A stretch of 64,000 bases of DNA from Aestuariibaculum marinum (GTDB lineage: Bacteria > Bacteroidota > Bacteroidia > Flavobacteriales > Flavobacteriaceae): NCBI RefSeq assembly GCF_014596975.1, contig NZ_JACVXD010000011.1, positions 26,990 through 90,989 of the forward strand. Reading direction: 5' to 3'. Each line of letters opens with the position of its first letter. Position 1 is the first letter of the stretch. Below, one piece after another: positions 9,737 to 18,323 of this stretch. The notes below the pieces were generated by a model. The model saw only the letters and a program-made list of their open reading frames with translations. It was not told the DNA's origin and did not search any database. A program made the position numbers and the translations under genes.

Positions 9737-11194
9737 ATGCAATTATTTAAATTTTTTCAGAAACAACGATTTCTAGGAATACTAATTATGGCGTCAGTTT
9801 TTTTTGGCTGTAAGCAAAAAGCTGAAGTAATTAATGCAGAAGGTAGGTTAGTGAATTCAACCAAAAAGCCTAATATCATAATGATATTTATTGACGATAT
9901 GGGTTGGGCTGATCTTTCCAGTTTTGGAAATACAGAGGCTAAGACACCTAATATTGATCAATTAGCATCAGAAGGTATGAGTTTTGATCAGTTTTATGTA
10001 AATGCTCCTATATGCTCACCTTCACGTATAGCAATTACTACGGGAACGTATCCTCAACGTTGGAATATTACTTCGTATTTGTCAGATCGTAAGCACAATG
10101 CCAAACGCGGAATAAAAAATTGGTTAGATCCAGCGGCTCCAACACTAGCCAGAGATTTACAAGCGGCAGGTTATGCTACAGGACACTTTGGAAAATGGCA
10201 TATGGGAGGTCAACGTGATGTTGATGAAGCACCAGCAATCACCCAATATGGTTTTGATAAATCTTTAACCAATTTTGAAGGTATGGGGCCTAAATTATTA
10301 CCTCTTACTAAAGATGCTAAAGGAAATGTAGGAAGGATATGGGAGGGAGCTGAGCGACTTGGCGATTCATATACTTGGATGCAACGATCAGAAATTACAA
10401 CTGGTTTTATTGATGCTGCTATGAATTTTATAGATGAAAAGCGAAACGCTAATCAGCCATTTTATGTAAATATTTGGCCAGACGATGTACATAGTCCGTT
10501 TTGGCCTCCTTTCGAGGATTACGATTTAACAAAAGCAGATGGTAAACGAGCCTTGTATTTAGCAGTTCTAGAAGCTATGGATAAACAATTTGGAAAATTA
10601 TTCAATTATGTAAAAAGTGATAAAGCGTTGCGAGATAATACATTAATTGTCTTTTGTTCAGATAATGGCCCCGAAGAAGGAGCTGGAACATCTGGAGATC
10701 TTCGTGGTTTTAAAGGACATTTATATGAAGGAGGGATTCGTTCTTCATTAATAGTTTGGGGACCTAATTTTATATCAAAAAAAGCACGAGGTACTCGTAA
10801 TAGTGATAATTATCTTTCAGCTATCGATTTAAAACCCTCATTACTTAAGTTAAGTGGTATAGAAAAAGCAGAAGGAACTTTAACTGATGGCGAGAATCTT
10901 TTAGGAACCTTATTGGGGAAAACGCAAACCTCTAGACAAGAACCAATTTTTTGGGGACGTCCACCAGACAGAAAAAAACATGGAGGTAAGTCATTACCAG
11001 ATCTTGCTATGCGAGAAGGAGATTTAAAATTGCTTTGTGATTTTGATGGAGGTCGTCCTGAACTTTATAATCTTAAGGAGGATGCAGCGGAAACTATCAA
11101 TTTAGCTTCGCAACATCCTAAAATAGTAGAAGAAATGGTTATGAAGGTAACAGCATGGTATTCTAAAATGCCAAAAATAAGTGATATGGAATAA
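9737..11194 (+). CDS. S1 sulfatase, probable lipoprotein
   Basis: This is a 485-residue arylsulfatase-type enzyme. The N-terminus ends in FFGC at residue 25 followed by KQK, consistent with a lipoprotein signal, so the enzyme is probably anchored in the outer membrane or facing the periplasm. The formylglycine site is Cys93 in PICSPSR. Metal ligands are the Asp pair at 53-54 (IDDMG) and CSDNGPEEG. GKWHMGG is also present. The subfamily cannot be named with confidence by eye. It is one of seven sulfatases in the operon, each in a clearly different sequence group, which fits removal of sulfates at different positions. Confidence 0.92.
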   Translation: MQLFKFFQKQRFLGILIMASVFFGCKQKAEVINAEGRLVNSTKKPNIIMIFIDDMGWADLSSFGNTEAKTPNIDQLASEGMSFDQFYVNAPICSPSRIAITTGTYPQRWNITSYLSDRKHNAKRGIKNWLDPAAPTLARDLQAAGYATGHFGKWHMGGQRDVDEAPAITQYGFDKSLTNFEGMGPKLLPLTKDAKGNVGRIWEGAERLGDSYTWMQRSEITTGFIDAAMNFIDEKRNANQPFYVNIWPDDVHSPFWPPFEDYDLTKADGKRALYLAVLEAMDKQFGKLFNYVKSDKALRDNTLIVFCSDNGPEEGAGTSGDLRGFKGHLYEGGIRSSLIVWGPNFISKKARGTRNSDNYLSAIDLKPSLLKLSGIEKAEGTLTDGENLLGTLLGKTQTSRQEPIFWGRPPDRKKHGGKSLPDLAMREGDLKLLCDFDGGRPELYNLKEDAAETINLASQHPKIVEEMVMKVTAWYSKMPKISDME

Positions 11195-11269
11195 AAATAG
11201 ATTTATTTAGAATGATATAGATATAAAAAACTATAAGACCTACCGAAGTTGTCTTTAAATTAAATAATA

Positions 11270-12997
11270 ATGAAAAAAATATCACGCTTTTATACAAGAA
11301 AACAAAATAAGATAATACTCATAGTTATTTTATTTTTAATATCTCTTGTAACATTATTTTCCAATGAAAATTGTAATGTTTCATTCACTGCGGTTAATGA
11401 TTTGGATGATCAAGCGGCGAAGCTTGATCATCCAAATAACAAAATAAAACGCCCTAATATTGTTTTGATCATGTCAGATGATATGGGATATTCTGATATA
11501 GGCGCTTTTGGAGGGGAAATAGATACACCTGCATTGGATGAGCTTGCTCTTAACGGTGTACGATTTACACAGTTTTATAATACGGCAAGATGTTGTCCAA
11601 CCAGAGCTTCATTAATGACTGGACTTTATCCTCATCAAACAGGAATTGGCCATATGACTAATCCTCCTGAAAATAAAACAGATCATGATGTTGGGTTACC
11701 TGGTTATAGAGGTTTTTTGAACAGGTCTAATATAACTTTAGCCGAATTACTTAAAAGTGCTGGTTACACTACATTGATGACTGGGAAATGGCACCTTGGG
11801 ATGAGTCAAAAGAATCAATGGCCATTACAACGTGGTTTCGATAGATTCTATGGTATTTTGGCAGGGGCTTCTAACTTCTTTAAACCTAAATATCCAAGGC
11901 ATATAAGCTTGAATAATGAAGAAATTGAAATTCAAGATGACGAATTTTATACTACAGATGCATTTACTGATTATGCAAAAAAATTCATTGGTGAGACTAC
12001 TTCCAAAGAGAAGGATAAGCCCTTTTTTCTTTATTTAGCATATACAGCTCCGCATTGGCCTTTACAGGCTCCTAAAGCCGAAATCGATAAATATAGAAAT
12101 CGTTACCATCAAGGTTGGACTCAATTGAGAGATGAGCGTTATCAAAGAATGATTGATTTGGGACTTATCGAAGATGAATGGGAACTTTCTCAAGACGATG
12201 CCATAGACTGGGATGGTCTATCAGAGAAAAAGCAAGAAGAAATGGCATTGAGACGTGCTATTTATGCCGCTCAGATTGATAAAATGGATCAGAACATTGG
12301 TGAACTTGTAAGTTATCTTAAAGACATTGGCGAATTTGATAATACTATTATATTATTCCTTAATGACAATGGAGCATGTGCTGAAGGAGGAATGTTAGGA
12401 GGAGGACCAGCCGAAAATCTAGAAAGTAAAGAAGGGTACTTTCTTACTTATGGGCAAGCATGGGCTAACTCCTCAAATACACCATTTCGAAAATATAAAC
12501 ATTGGTTACATGAAGGAGGGATTTCAACACCTTTAATTGTCCATTGGCCTGAAGGAATAAAAAGTAAGCAACGAGGTAAAATTATTAACCATTATGGTTT
12601 TCTACCTGATATTATGGCAACCTTTGTCGAGTTGGCTAATGCCAAATATCCAAAAACATATCAGGGTAATAATATTCATTCTATAGTAGGAAAAAGTTTG
12701 ATGCCTCTAATAGAAGGAAAAAATAAACCCATTCATACAGAACCAATTTTTTGGGAGCATGAAGGGAATAAAGCTGTACGGTTAGGAAATTATAAATTAG
12801 TGATGGATTGGGGGGCTAAACAGCAGAAGGAATGGGAACTTTACGATATGCAACAGGATCGAAGCGAAACTAATAATATAGCCGACCAGTACCCTGAAAA
12901 GGTAAAAGAATTATCCGGTTTGTGGGAGCGTTGGGCCGAAGTAAACTATGTAGAGTCATGGGATGTTATACTAAAAAAGATGAGAGAGAAACGATAA
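11270..12997 (+). CDS. S1 sulfatase, arylsulfatase A type (S1_4-like)
   Basis: This is a 575-residue sulfatase with a hydrophobic signal or anchor segment at about residues 14-31. The formylglycine site is the first Cys (residue 108) of ARCCPTR, and the following sequence continues as the TGLYPHQTGIGHM stretch typical of the S1_4 group. MSDDMG and LNDNGACAEGG supply the metal ligands, and GKWHLGMS the active-site Lys and His. The linker between the signal and the catalytic domain is encoded across a perfect 16-bp inverted repeat at 11400-11437, described separately. The gap to the next gene is 171 bp. Confidence 0.92.
   Translation: MKKISRFYTRKQNKIILIVILFLISLVTLFSNENCNVSFTAVNDLDDQAAKLDHPNNKIKRPNIVLIMSDDMGYSDIGAFGGEIDTPALDELALNGVRFTQFYNTARCCPTRASLMTGLYPHQTGIGHMTNPPENKTDHDVGLPGYRGFLNRSNITLAELLKSAGYTTLMTGKWHLGMSQKNQWPLQRGFDRFYGILAGASNFFKPKYPRHISLNNEEIEIQDDEFYTTDAFTDYAKKFIGETTSKEKDKPFFLYLAYTAPHWPLQAPKAEIDKYRNRYHQGWTQLRDERYQRMIDLGLIEDEWELSQDDAIDWDGLSEKKQEEMALRRAIYAAQIDKMDQNIGELVSYLKDIGEFDNTIILFLNDNGACAEGGMLGGGPAENLESKEGYFLTYGQAWANSSNTPFRKYKHWLHEGGISTPLIVHWPEGIKSKQRGKIINHYGFLPDIMATFVELANAKYPKTYQGNNIHSIVGKSLMPLIEGKNKPIHTEPIFWEHEGNKAVRLGNYKLVMDWGAKQQKEWELYDMQQDRSETNNIADQYPEKVKELSGLWERWAEVNYVESWDVILKKMREKR
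11400..11437. repeat. Perfect 16-bp inverted repeat inside a sulfatase gene
   Basis: The arms 11400-11415 and 11422-11437 are exactly complementary, with a 6-base loop (ggcgaa). This gives a very stable hairpin in the mRNA near the 5' end of the coding sequence. No T-run follows, so it is not a classical terminator. It encodes the disordered linker between the signal segment and the sulfatase domain. Confidence 0.85.
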
Positions 12998-13032
12998 AAA
13001 TTCATTTCTATTAGTATTTAGATAGAAGACTT

Positions 13033-13143
13033 ATGAGAGTTTTTAGTGAAGGATCTAGCTTCTTAAGTATGTTAGGGTTTCTATCAAGACCATACGAAAA
13101 CGGAAATTTAAATTTATGTCATCCAGTATTTGTAGCTCAATAA
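13033..13143 (+). other. Doubtful 36-codon open frame between sulfatase genes
   Basis: A 36-codon ATG frame lies in the 171-bp spacer between two sulfatase genes. Its product (MRVFSEGSSF, ending CHPVFVAQ) matches nothing I recognise and has no signal peptide. It could be a short translated spacer or a gene remnant. It is listed only because the spacer is otherwise unexplained. Confidence 0.15.
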
Positions 13144-13168
13144 ATAATTATAAAACTTTAATTAAAAA

Positions 13169-14575
13169 ATGAAATTAAGGCAAAAACTTTTTTTATATCT
13201 CATTTTCATGCCTTTTGTAGTATGGAGTCAGCATGATGAAAAACCTAATATCATTGTAATATTGGCTGATGATTTAGGATGGGGTGATGTGGGGTATCAT
13301 GGCAGTGAAATTCACACACCTCATATTAATCAGTTGGCCAAAGAGGGCCTTCGAATGGAGCGTTTTTATGTAACTCCTATATGTTCTCCTACTAGGGCAG
13401 GGTTGCTTACAGGACGCTATCCAGAGCGGTACGGTCTTCGTTCAACAGTAATTCCTCCTTGGCGTGATTTTGGAGTGGATACTAGTGAGGTTTTTCTTCC
13501 TGAAAAGTTGAGTAAGGTAGGATATACCAATCGGGCTGTGCTTGGTAAATGGCATTTAGGACATTCGCGTATGCAATATCATCCTCTCCATAGAGGCTTC
13601 ACCCATTTCTACGGGCACTATAATGGAGCTATAGATTTTTTTACACATTTTCGTGAGGGTGAATTGGATTGGCATGATGATTTTAATTCTTCATATGATG
13701 AGGGCTATTCAACAGATTTGCTTACTCAGGAGGCTATTCAGAATATAAAGGAATACAGTGCGGAAGGCGATCCGTTCTTTATGTACGTGGCATATAATGC
13801 GCCTCATGTCCCACTGCAAGCAAAAGAAGAAGACTTGATTGCTCAAGGATATGATGCTAGCAAACCAAAGTTTAGTGATGAAAAAGGTTATGGTTATCAA
13901 GGCAGAGGAAATACTGTTAAGCAAACTTATAATGCTATGGTAAGTTCATTAGACAAAGGCATAGGAGAAATTCTTGCTGCTCTTGAGGAAAATAATATTG
14001 AAAAAAATACAATTGTATTATTTTTTAGTGATAATGGACCAGATCCTGGATCGGGTGGCAGTAGTGGAGGTTTAAGAGGAACGAAATTTGAGGAATGGGA
14101 AGGAGGAGTAAGAGTGCCGGCGATAATTAAATGGCCAAGCAAAATTAAAGGAGGAGAAATTTCTAATCAGGTAACAGGTTATATAGATGTTATGCCAACA
14201 CTTCTGGATATTGTAGGAGTAAAAGAAGAATCAAAATTACCATTGGATGGTATTAGTATATTACCAGTTTTAAAGGGGCAAAAACCTGTTATTCATAGAG
14301 AATTTTACCTTGGTAGTAAAGCTCTTGTAAATACGGAGTGGAAATTAATAAAATCCGATGGAAGTCGAGGTATGCGCCTAGAAAATGATGTATTATTTCA
14401 TCTTATTTCAGATCCTTCAGAAAAGCTTGATGTCAGGCAGCAATATCCTCTTGTTTACAAGAAGATGATGACGGCTATAGAAAAGTTTGAGAATATTCAT
14501 TATAAAACGGAAGTTCGTCCTTATGGAGAGGGAAGAAAAGGGTTTAAGGCGCCTAAGGAATGGAAAATAGAATAA
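13169..14575 (+). CDS. S1 sulfatase, arylsulfatase/GalNAc-4-sulfatase-like
   Basis: This is a secreted 468-residue sulfatase with a signal peptide ending FVVWSQ. The formylglycine site is Cys72 in PICSPTR, followed by TGRYPERYGLR. ADDLGWGD and FSDNGPDPGSGG supply metal ligands, and LGKWHLGHS the catalytic Lys and His. The overall pattern resembles arylsulfatase B-like bacterial enzymes, but sequence by eye cannot separate this from endo- or exo-acting carbohydrate sulfatases. A Bacteroidota-style A-rich leader (AATTAAAAA) precedes the ATG. Confidence 0.92.
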   Translation: MKLRQKLFLYLIFMPFVVWSQHDEKPNIIVILADDLGWGDVGYHGSEIHTPHINQLAKEGLRMERFYVTPICSPTRAGLLTGRYPERYGLRSTVIPPWRDFGVDTSEVFLPEKLSKVGYTNRAVLGKWHLGHSRMQYHPLHRGFTHFYGHYNGAIDFFTHFREGELDWHDDFNSSYDEGYSTDLLTQEAIQNIKEYSAEGDPFFMYVAYNAPHVPLQAKEEDLIAQGYDASKPKFSDEKGYGYQGRGNTVKQTYNAMVSSLDKGIGEILAALEENNIEKNTIVLFFSDNGPDPGSGGSSGGLRGTKFEEWEGGVRVPAIIKWPSKIKGGEISNQVTGYIDVMPTLLDIVGVKEESKLPLDGISILPVLKGQKPVIHREFYLGSKALVNTEWKLIKSDGSRGMRLENDVLFHLISDPSEKLDVRQQYPLVYKKMMTAIEKFENIHYKTEVRPYGEGRKGFKAPKEWKIE

Positions 14576-14626
14576 ATTTTACTCTATAAGGAGTTGCCCG
14601 AATTTTTGTCTTACATATATTTAACA

Positions 14627-16825
14627 ATGAATAAGAAGTTAACCATTTTCATTTTTTTATTGTCAATTTGTTATAGTTTTTCAAGTTGTCAAAACCATAA
14701 TGGACAGGAAGAGCAAAAGAATGATAGTGGGAAATTTGTTGAAAAACCAGTAGTATTTGTAAATCCCTTTTTAGGAACAGCACCCCTTTTAGACACTACA
14801 ATTATAGGATATACACCTCCTAAGGATTGGCGAGTTTGGGCTGGTTTAACCTTTCCAGGCTCATCCTGGCCAAATGCCATGGTGCAGTTAAGTCCCATTA
14901 CCGAGTATGGAAGTGGAGCAGGTTATGAATATGAGGACAAAGAGATTTTAGGGTTTACACATACAAATAAAGGGCATTGGAATTTGTGTAATATACCCAT
15001 TTTACCCGTATCAGGATTTAATACATATCCTTATAAGTCTAAGTTTTCTCATACAAAAGAAACAGCCTCTCCTGCTTATTATCAGGTTTATTTAGAAGAT
15101 TTTAGAGTTAATGTAAGACTTAGTTCAACCTTACGATGTGGTATTCATGAATATACTTTTGAAAATAATGAAAATAGACAGATCCTTTTCGATTTAAGTA
15201 AGGCAAATAATAAAGTTGTTAAATGGGAAATTAAGAAAATAGGAAGTAATGCGTTGGAAGGCGTGCAAGATATAGGTCGGGATAAGATATATTTTTATGT
15301 GACTTTAAGTCAAGAAATTGAACAATTAAAAATAGAAGAGAATAAAGCTGGAGATAAATTTGCGTTGGTTCATCTTAAAGATGGAGGTTCAAGCCCTTTA
15401 ATTTTAAAAATAGGATTGTCCTTTGTAAGTGTTGAAAACGCAAAAGAAAATTTGAATGCAGAAATAGGTACGAAGTCTTTTGATGAGGTTCATACAGAGG
15501 GTGTAAAAGAGTGGAATACTTTACTGTCTCGAATAAAAGTTAAAGGCGGTTCAAAAAGAGAAAAAGAGATTTTTTATAGCTCTTTATACAGGTCATTCTT
15601 ATGGCCAGCTTTAAGAAGTGATTCAAACGGAGAATTTATAGATGAGTCAGGGATAATAAGGAAAGAAGGGTTTAACTATTATACCTTACCTTCTTTATGG
15701 GATACTTATCGAAATAAATTAGTTCTATTAGGTATGCTGAGACCAGAACTTACTGGAGATGTAATTCAAAGTATGGTTAATAGAGGTGAGATTAGAGGAT
15801 TTATGCCTACGTTCTTCCATGGAGATCATGCAGCACCTTTTATAGCAAGTTCTTATTTCAAGGGGATAACAAATTTTGATGTCCAAAAAGCATATCAACT
15901 TTTACTAAATAATGCTTATAAAGAAGGAGGGACAAGGCCTTATATTACCGAATATATAGAAAAGGGATATATATCTACTCCAGTGGTTAAAAATCCCAAC
16001 GTAGAAACAAAAGGCCGGGCAGGAGTTTCTAAAACTTTAGAGTATGCCCATGACGATTACGCCTTAAGCCTTTTAGCCGAGAAATTAGGAGATTCTGAAC
16101 ATGCAGAAGATTTGATGAAACGGTCTGAAAATTATAAGAATGTATTCGATAAGGAAACTAATTTTATGAGAGGACGACTTGATGATGGCCATTGGGTAAC
16201 ACCTTTTAATCCGCAATATCCATATTATCAATATATGTATCGAGAAGCAAATGCTTGGCAGCTATCGTTTTATGTCCCTCATGATATATATGGTTTGGTG
16301 AATTTATACGGAGGAACTCAACGGTTTGAAGAAAAATTAGATTCATTATTTTCAGTACCGTGGAATTCTAATTATATAGCGCGAAACGTGTCTGGGTTTT
16401 TAGGACAATATTGTCACGGAAATCAACCAAATCATGAGGCGCCATTTGCTTATTATTTTGTAGAAAAACCAGAAAAATCACAGGCAATTTTAGATATACT
16501 TCTAAAAGATTATTATGGTATTGGAGAATATGGATTAGCATTGTCAGGCATGGATGATGCAGGAGAAATGTCGTCATGGTATGTGTTTACGGCTTTGGGT
16601 TTATATCCTTTATCTGTCGCTGATAATGAATTCATAACAACTGTTCCAATTTTTGATGATATTATATGGGAATTAAATAATGGTAAAACATTAACCATTT
16701 CAAAAAAAGGACAATCACGTAAATTAAGATCAGTAGAAATTAATGGAGAAAGATTAAAGAACTTTTTTGCGCCGTATTCAATTTTTGAAGAAGGAGGAGA
16801 ATTAATTATTGAAACAGAAAATTAA
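14627..16825 (+). CDS. GH92 alpha-mannosidase, divergent clade, lipoprotein
   Basis: I prefer the ATG at 14627 to the in-frame TTG at 14594, because it begins directly with a lipoprotein signal (MNKKLTIF, with Cys in FSSCQN). The product is then 732 residues. The GH92 frame is clear: SLWDTYRNK, LEYAHDDYAL, YREANAWQL, HGNQPNHEAPF and GMDDAGEMSSWY. The motifs differ from the two GH92 enzymes at the start of the locus: EGN becomes EAN, GDEDxGQ becomes GMDDAGE, and the +1-site region has NHEAP instead of IQHxIYLY. The putative acid Glu and an Asp pair are kept, so it is likely active, but on another linkage or on substituted mannose. Confidence 0.92.
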   Translation: MNKKLTIFIFLLSICYSFSSCQNHNGQEEQKNDSGKFVEKPVVFVNPFLGTAPLLDTTIIGYTPPKDWRVWAGLTFPGSSWPNAMVQLSPITEYGSGAGYEYEDKEILGFTHTNKGHWNLCNIPILPVSGFNTYPYKSKFSHTKETASPAYYQVYLEDFRVNVRLSSTLRCGIHEYTFENNENRQILFDLSKANNKVVKWEIKKIGSNALEGVQDIGRDKIYFYVTLSQEIEQLKIEENKAGDKFALVHLKDGGSSPLILKIGLSFVSVENAKENLNAEIGTKSFDEVHTEGVKEWNTLLSRIKVKGGSKREKEIFYSSLYRSFLWPALRSDSNGEFIDESGIIRKEGFNYYTLPSLWDTYRNKLVLLGMLRPELTGDVIQSMVNRGEIRGFMPTFFHGDHAAPFIASSYFKGITNFDVQKAYQLLLNNAYKEGGTRPYITEYIEKGYISTPVVKNPNVETKGRAGVSKTLEYAHDDYALSLLAEKLGDSEHAEDLMKRSENYKNVFDKETNFMRGRLDDGHWVTPFNPQYPYYQYMYREANAWQLSFYVPHDIYGLVNLYGGTQRFEEKLDSLFSVPWNSNYIARNVSGFLGQYCHGNQPNHEAPFAYYFVEKPEKSQAILDILLKDYYGIGEYGLALSGMDDAGEMSSWYVFTALGLYPLSVADNEFITTVPIFDDIIWELNNGKTLTISKKGQSRKLRSVEINGERLKNFFAPYSIFEEGGELIIETEN

Positions 16826-16845
16826 TGGCTATTTAGAATTGTGTT

Positions 16846-18261
16846 ATGAGAAAAATATTGAACAACTACAATAAGAGGCAAAAAGGAATTGTATTTACAT
16901 TATTGCTAATGTTTGGTTCTTCTTTATATGCTCAAAAAAAATATAATGTATTATTTATAGCTATAGATGACTTAAATGATTATGTTTCTTTGTTAGAAGA
17001 TTATCCAGGTTTAAAAACGCCTAATTTAGATAAATTTTCAAAAGAGTCAATAACCTTTTCAAAAGCTTATACTGCGGCACCAGCTTGCAATCCTTCACGA
17101 TCGGCAGTGTTAACAGGACTCAGTCCTGTGGTTACAGGAATTTATGATAATTCAGATAATTTTCAAAATTCCGAAGAGGCTATGGCTGCTACCTTAATTC
17201 CTGAACATTTTAAAAATAATGGTTATATAACCATGTGGTCAGGAAAATTATTTCATTCAAGACCTAATCGAGAACGAATACAAAAAATGTGGGACGACAT
17301 GGATGGACATGATGGAGGTTATGGACCGATGCCAAAACAACCTAATGTTATTAACAAAATCAAAAGTCCAAGGATGTTTGATTACGAATCATGGAATGGT
17401 CCGGATAGTGATTTTTCAGATGTAAAAAATACAGATTTAACAATTCAAAGGCTTCAGGACGAATATGAGGCTCCTTTTTTTATGACATTAGGATTGTATA
17501 GACCTCATAACCCATGGACAGCACCAAAACGGTTTTTTGATATGTACCCATTAGAAGATTTAAAAATGCCTACTGTGCTTGAAAACGATTTAGATGATGT
17601 TCCGCCTGTAGGTAAAGCTTGGGCAGAAAATCCTGTTAAATTAGATGATTTAAAAAGTATTAAACAATGGAAACCGATTGTGCGTTCTTATTTAGCCTCT
17701 ATTTCTTTTATGGATTATAATCTTGGAAGGGTGCTTGAAGCTTTGGAAAATAGTAAGTACAAAGATAATACAATAGTCGTGTTATGGGCTGACCATGGAT
17801 TTCATATGGGAGAGAAAAAACATTTTGCAAAATTTGCTTTATGGGAAAAAACAACACATACCCTTTTTATGGTTAAAATCCCTGATGGTCCTAAAGGAGA
17901 AAAGCGAGATCAACCTGTAAACTTATTAGACATTTATCCAACTTTAATCGATTATTGTAATTTACCTAAAGTAGATCAGGATTTAAACGGAGTTTCACTC
18001 AGACATATTATTGAAGATAGGCAGTATAAGAGGAAAACACCATCCATTACTTATTACCAAAAAGCAAGTATAGGTGTGAGAACCGATAATTGGCGTTATA
18101 TAAGGTATTTTGATGGATCTGAAGAGTTGTATAATCACAAAAAAGACCCTAATGAATGGCACAACCTAGCTAATAAATCAAGGTTTAAAGATGTTATAAG
18201 AGATTTTCAGAAATGGCTCCCTAATAATATAAAAACAGCTGTAGGACCTGGTAAAAATTAA
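16846..18261 (+). CDS. S1 sulfatase, iduronate-2-sulfatase-like (second)
   Basis: This is a secreted 471-residue sulfatase with a signal peptide ending LYAQ. The formylglycine site is Cys81 in PACNPSR. IAIDDLND and WADHGFHMGEKKH carry metal ligands, and SGKLFHSRP the active-site Lys and His, the same arrangement as in the sulfatase at 8209 but with low overall similarity. It begins 20 bp after the divergent GH92 gene, which suggests that these two act together, for example desulfation followed by exo-mannosidase attack. Confidence 0.91.
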   Translation: MRKILNNYNKRQKGIVFTLLLMFGSSLYAQKKYNVLFIAIDDLNDYVSLLEDYPGLKTPNLDKFSKESITFSKAYTAAPACNPSRSAVLTGLSPVVTGIYDNSDNFQNSEEAMAATLIPEHFKNNGYITMWSGKLFHSRPNRERIQKMWDDMDGHDGGYGPMPKQPNVINKIKSPRMFDYESWNGPDSDFSDVKNTDLTIQRLQDEYEAPFFMTLGLYRPHNPWTAPKRFFDMYPLEDLKMPTVLENDLDDVPPVGKAWAENPVKLDDLKSIKQWKPIVRSYLASISFMDYNLGRVLEALENSKYKDNTIVVLWADHGFHMGEKKHFAKFALWEKTTHTLFMVKIPDGPKGEKRDQPVNLLDIYPTLIDYCNLPKVDQDLNGVSLRHIIEDRQYKRKTPSITYYQKASIGVRTDNWRYIRYFDGSEELYNHKKDPNEWHNLANKSRFKDVIRDFQKWLPNNIKTAVGPGKN

Positions 18262-18323
18262 TGTGATGAAAATCATTTAAAATTAATTTGATTAGCGTTA
18301 AAATCATATAAAAACAAAACTCA

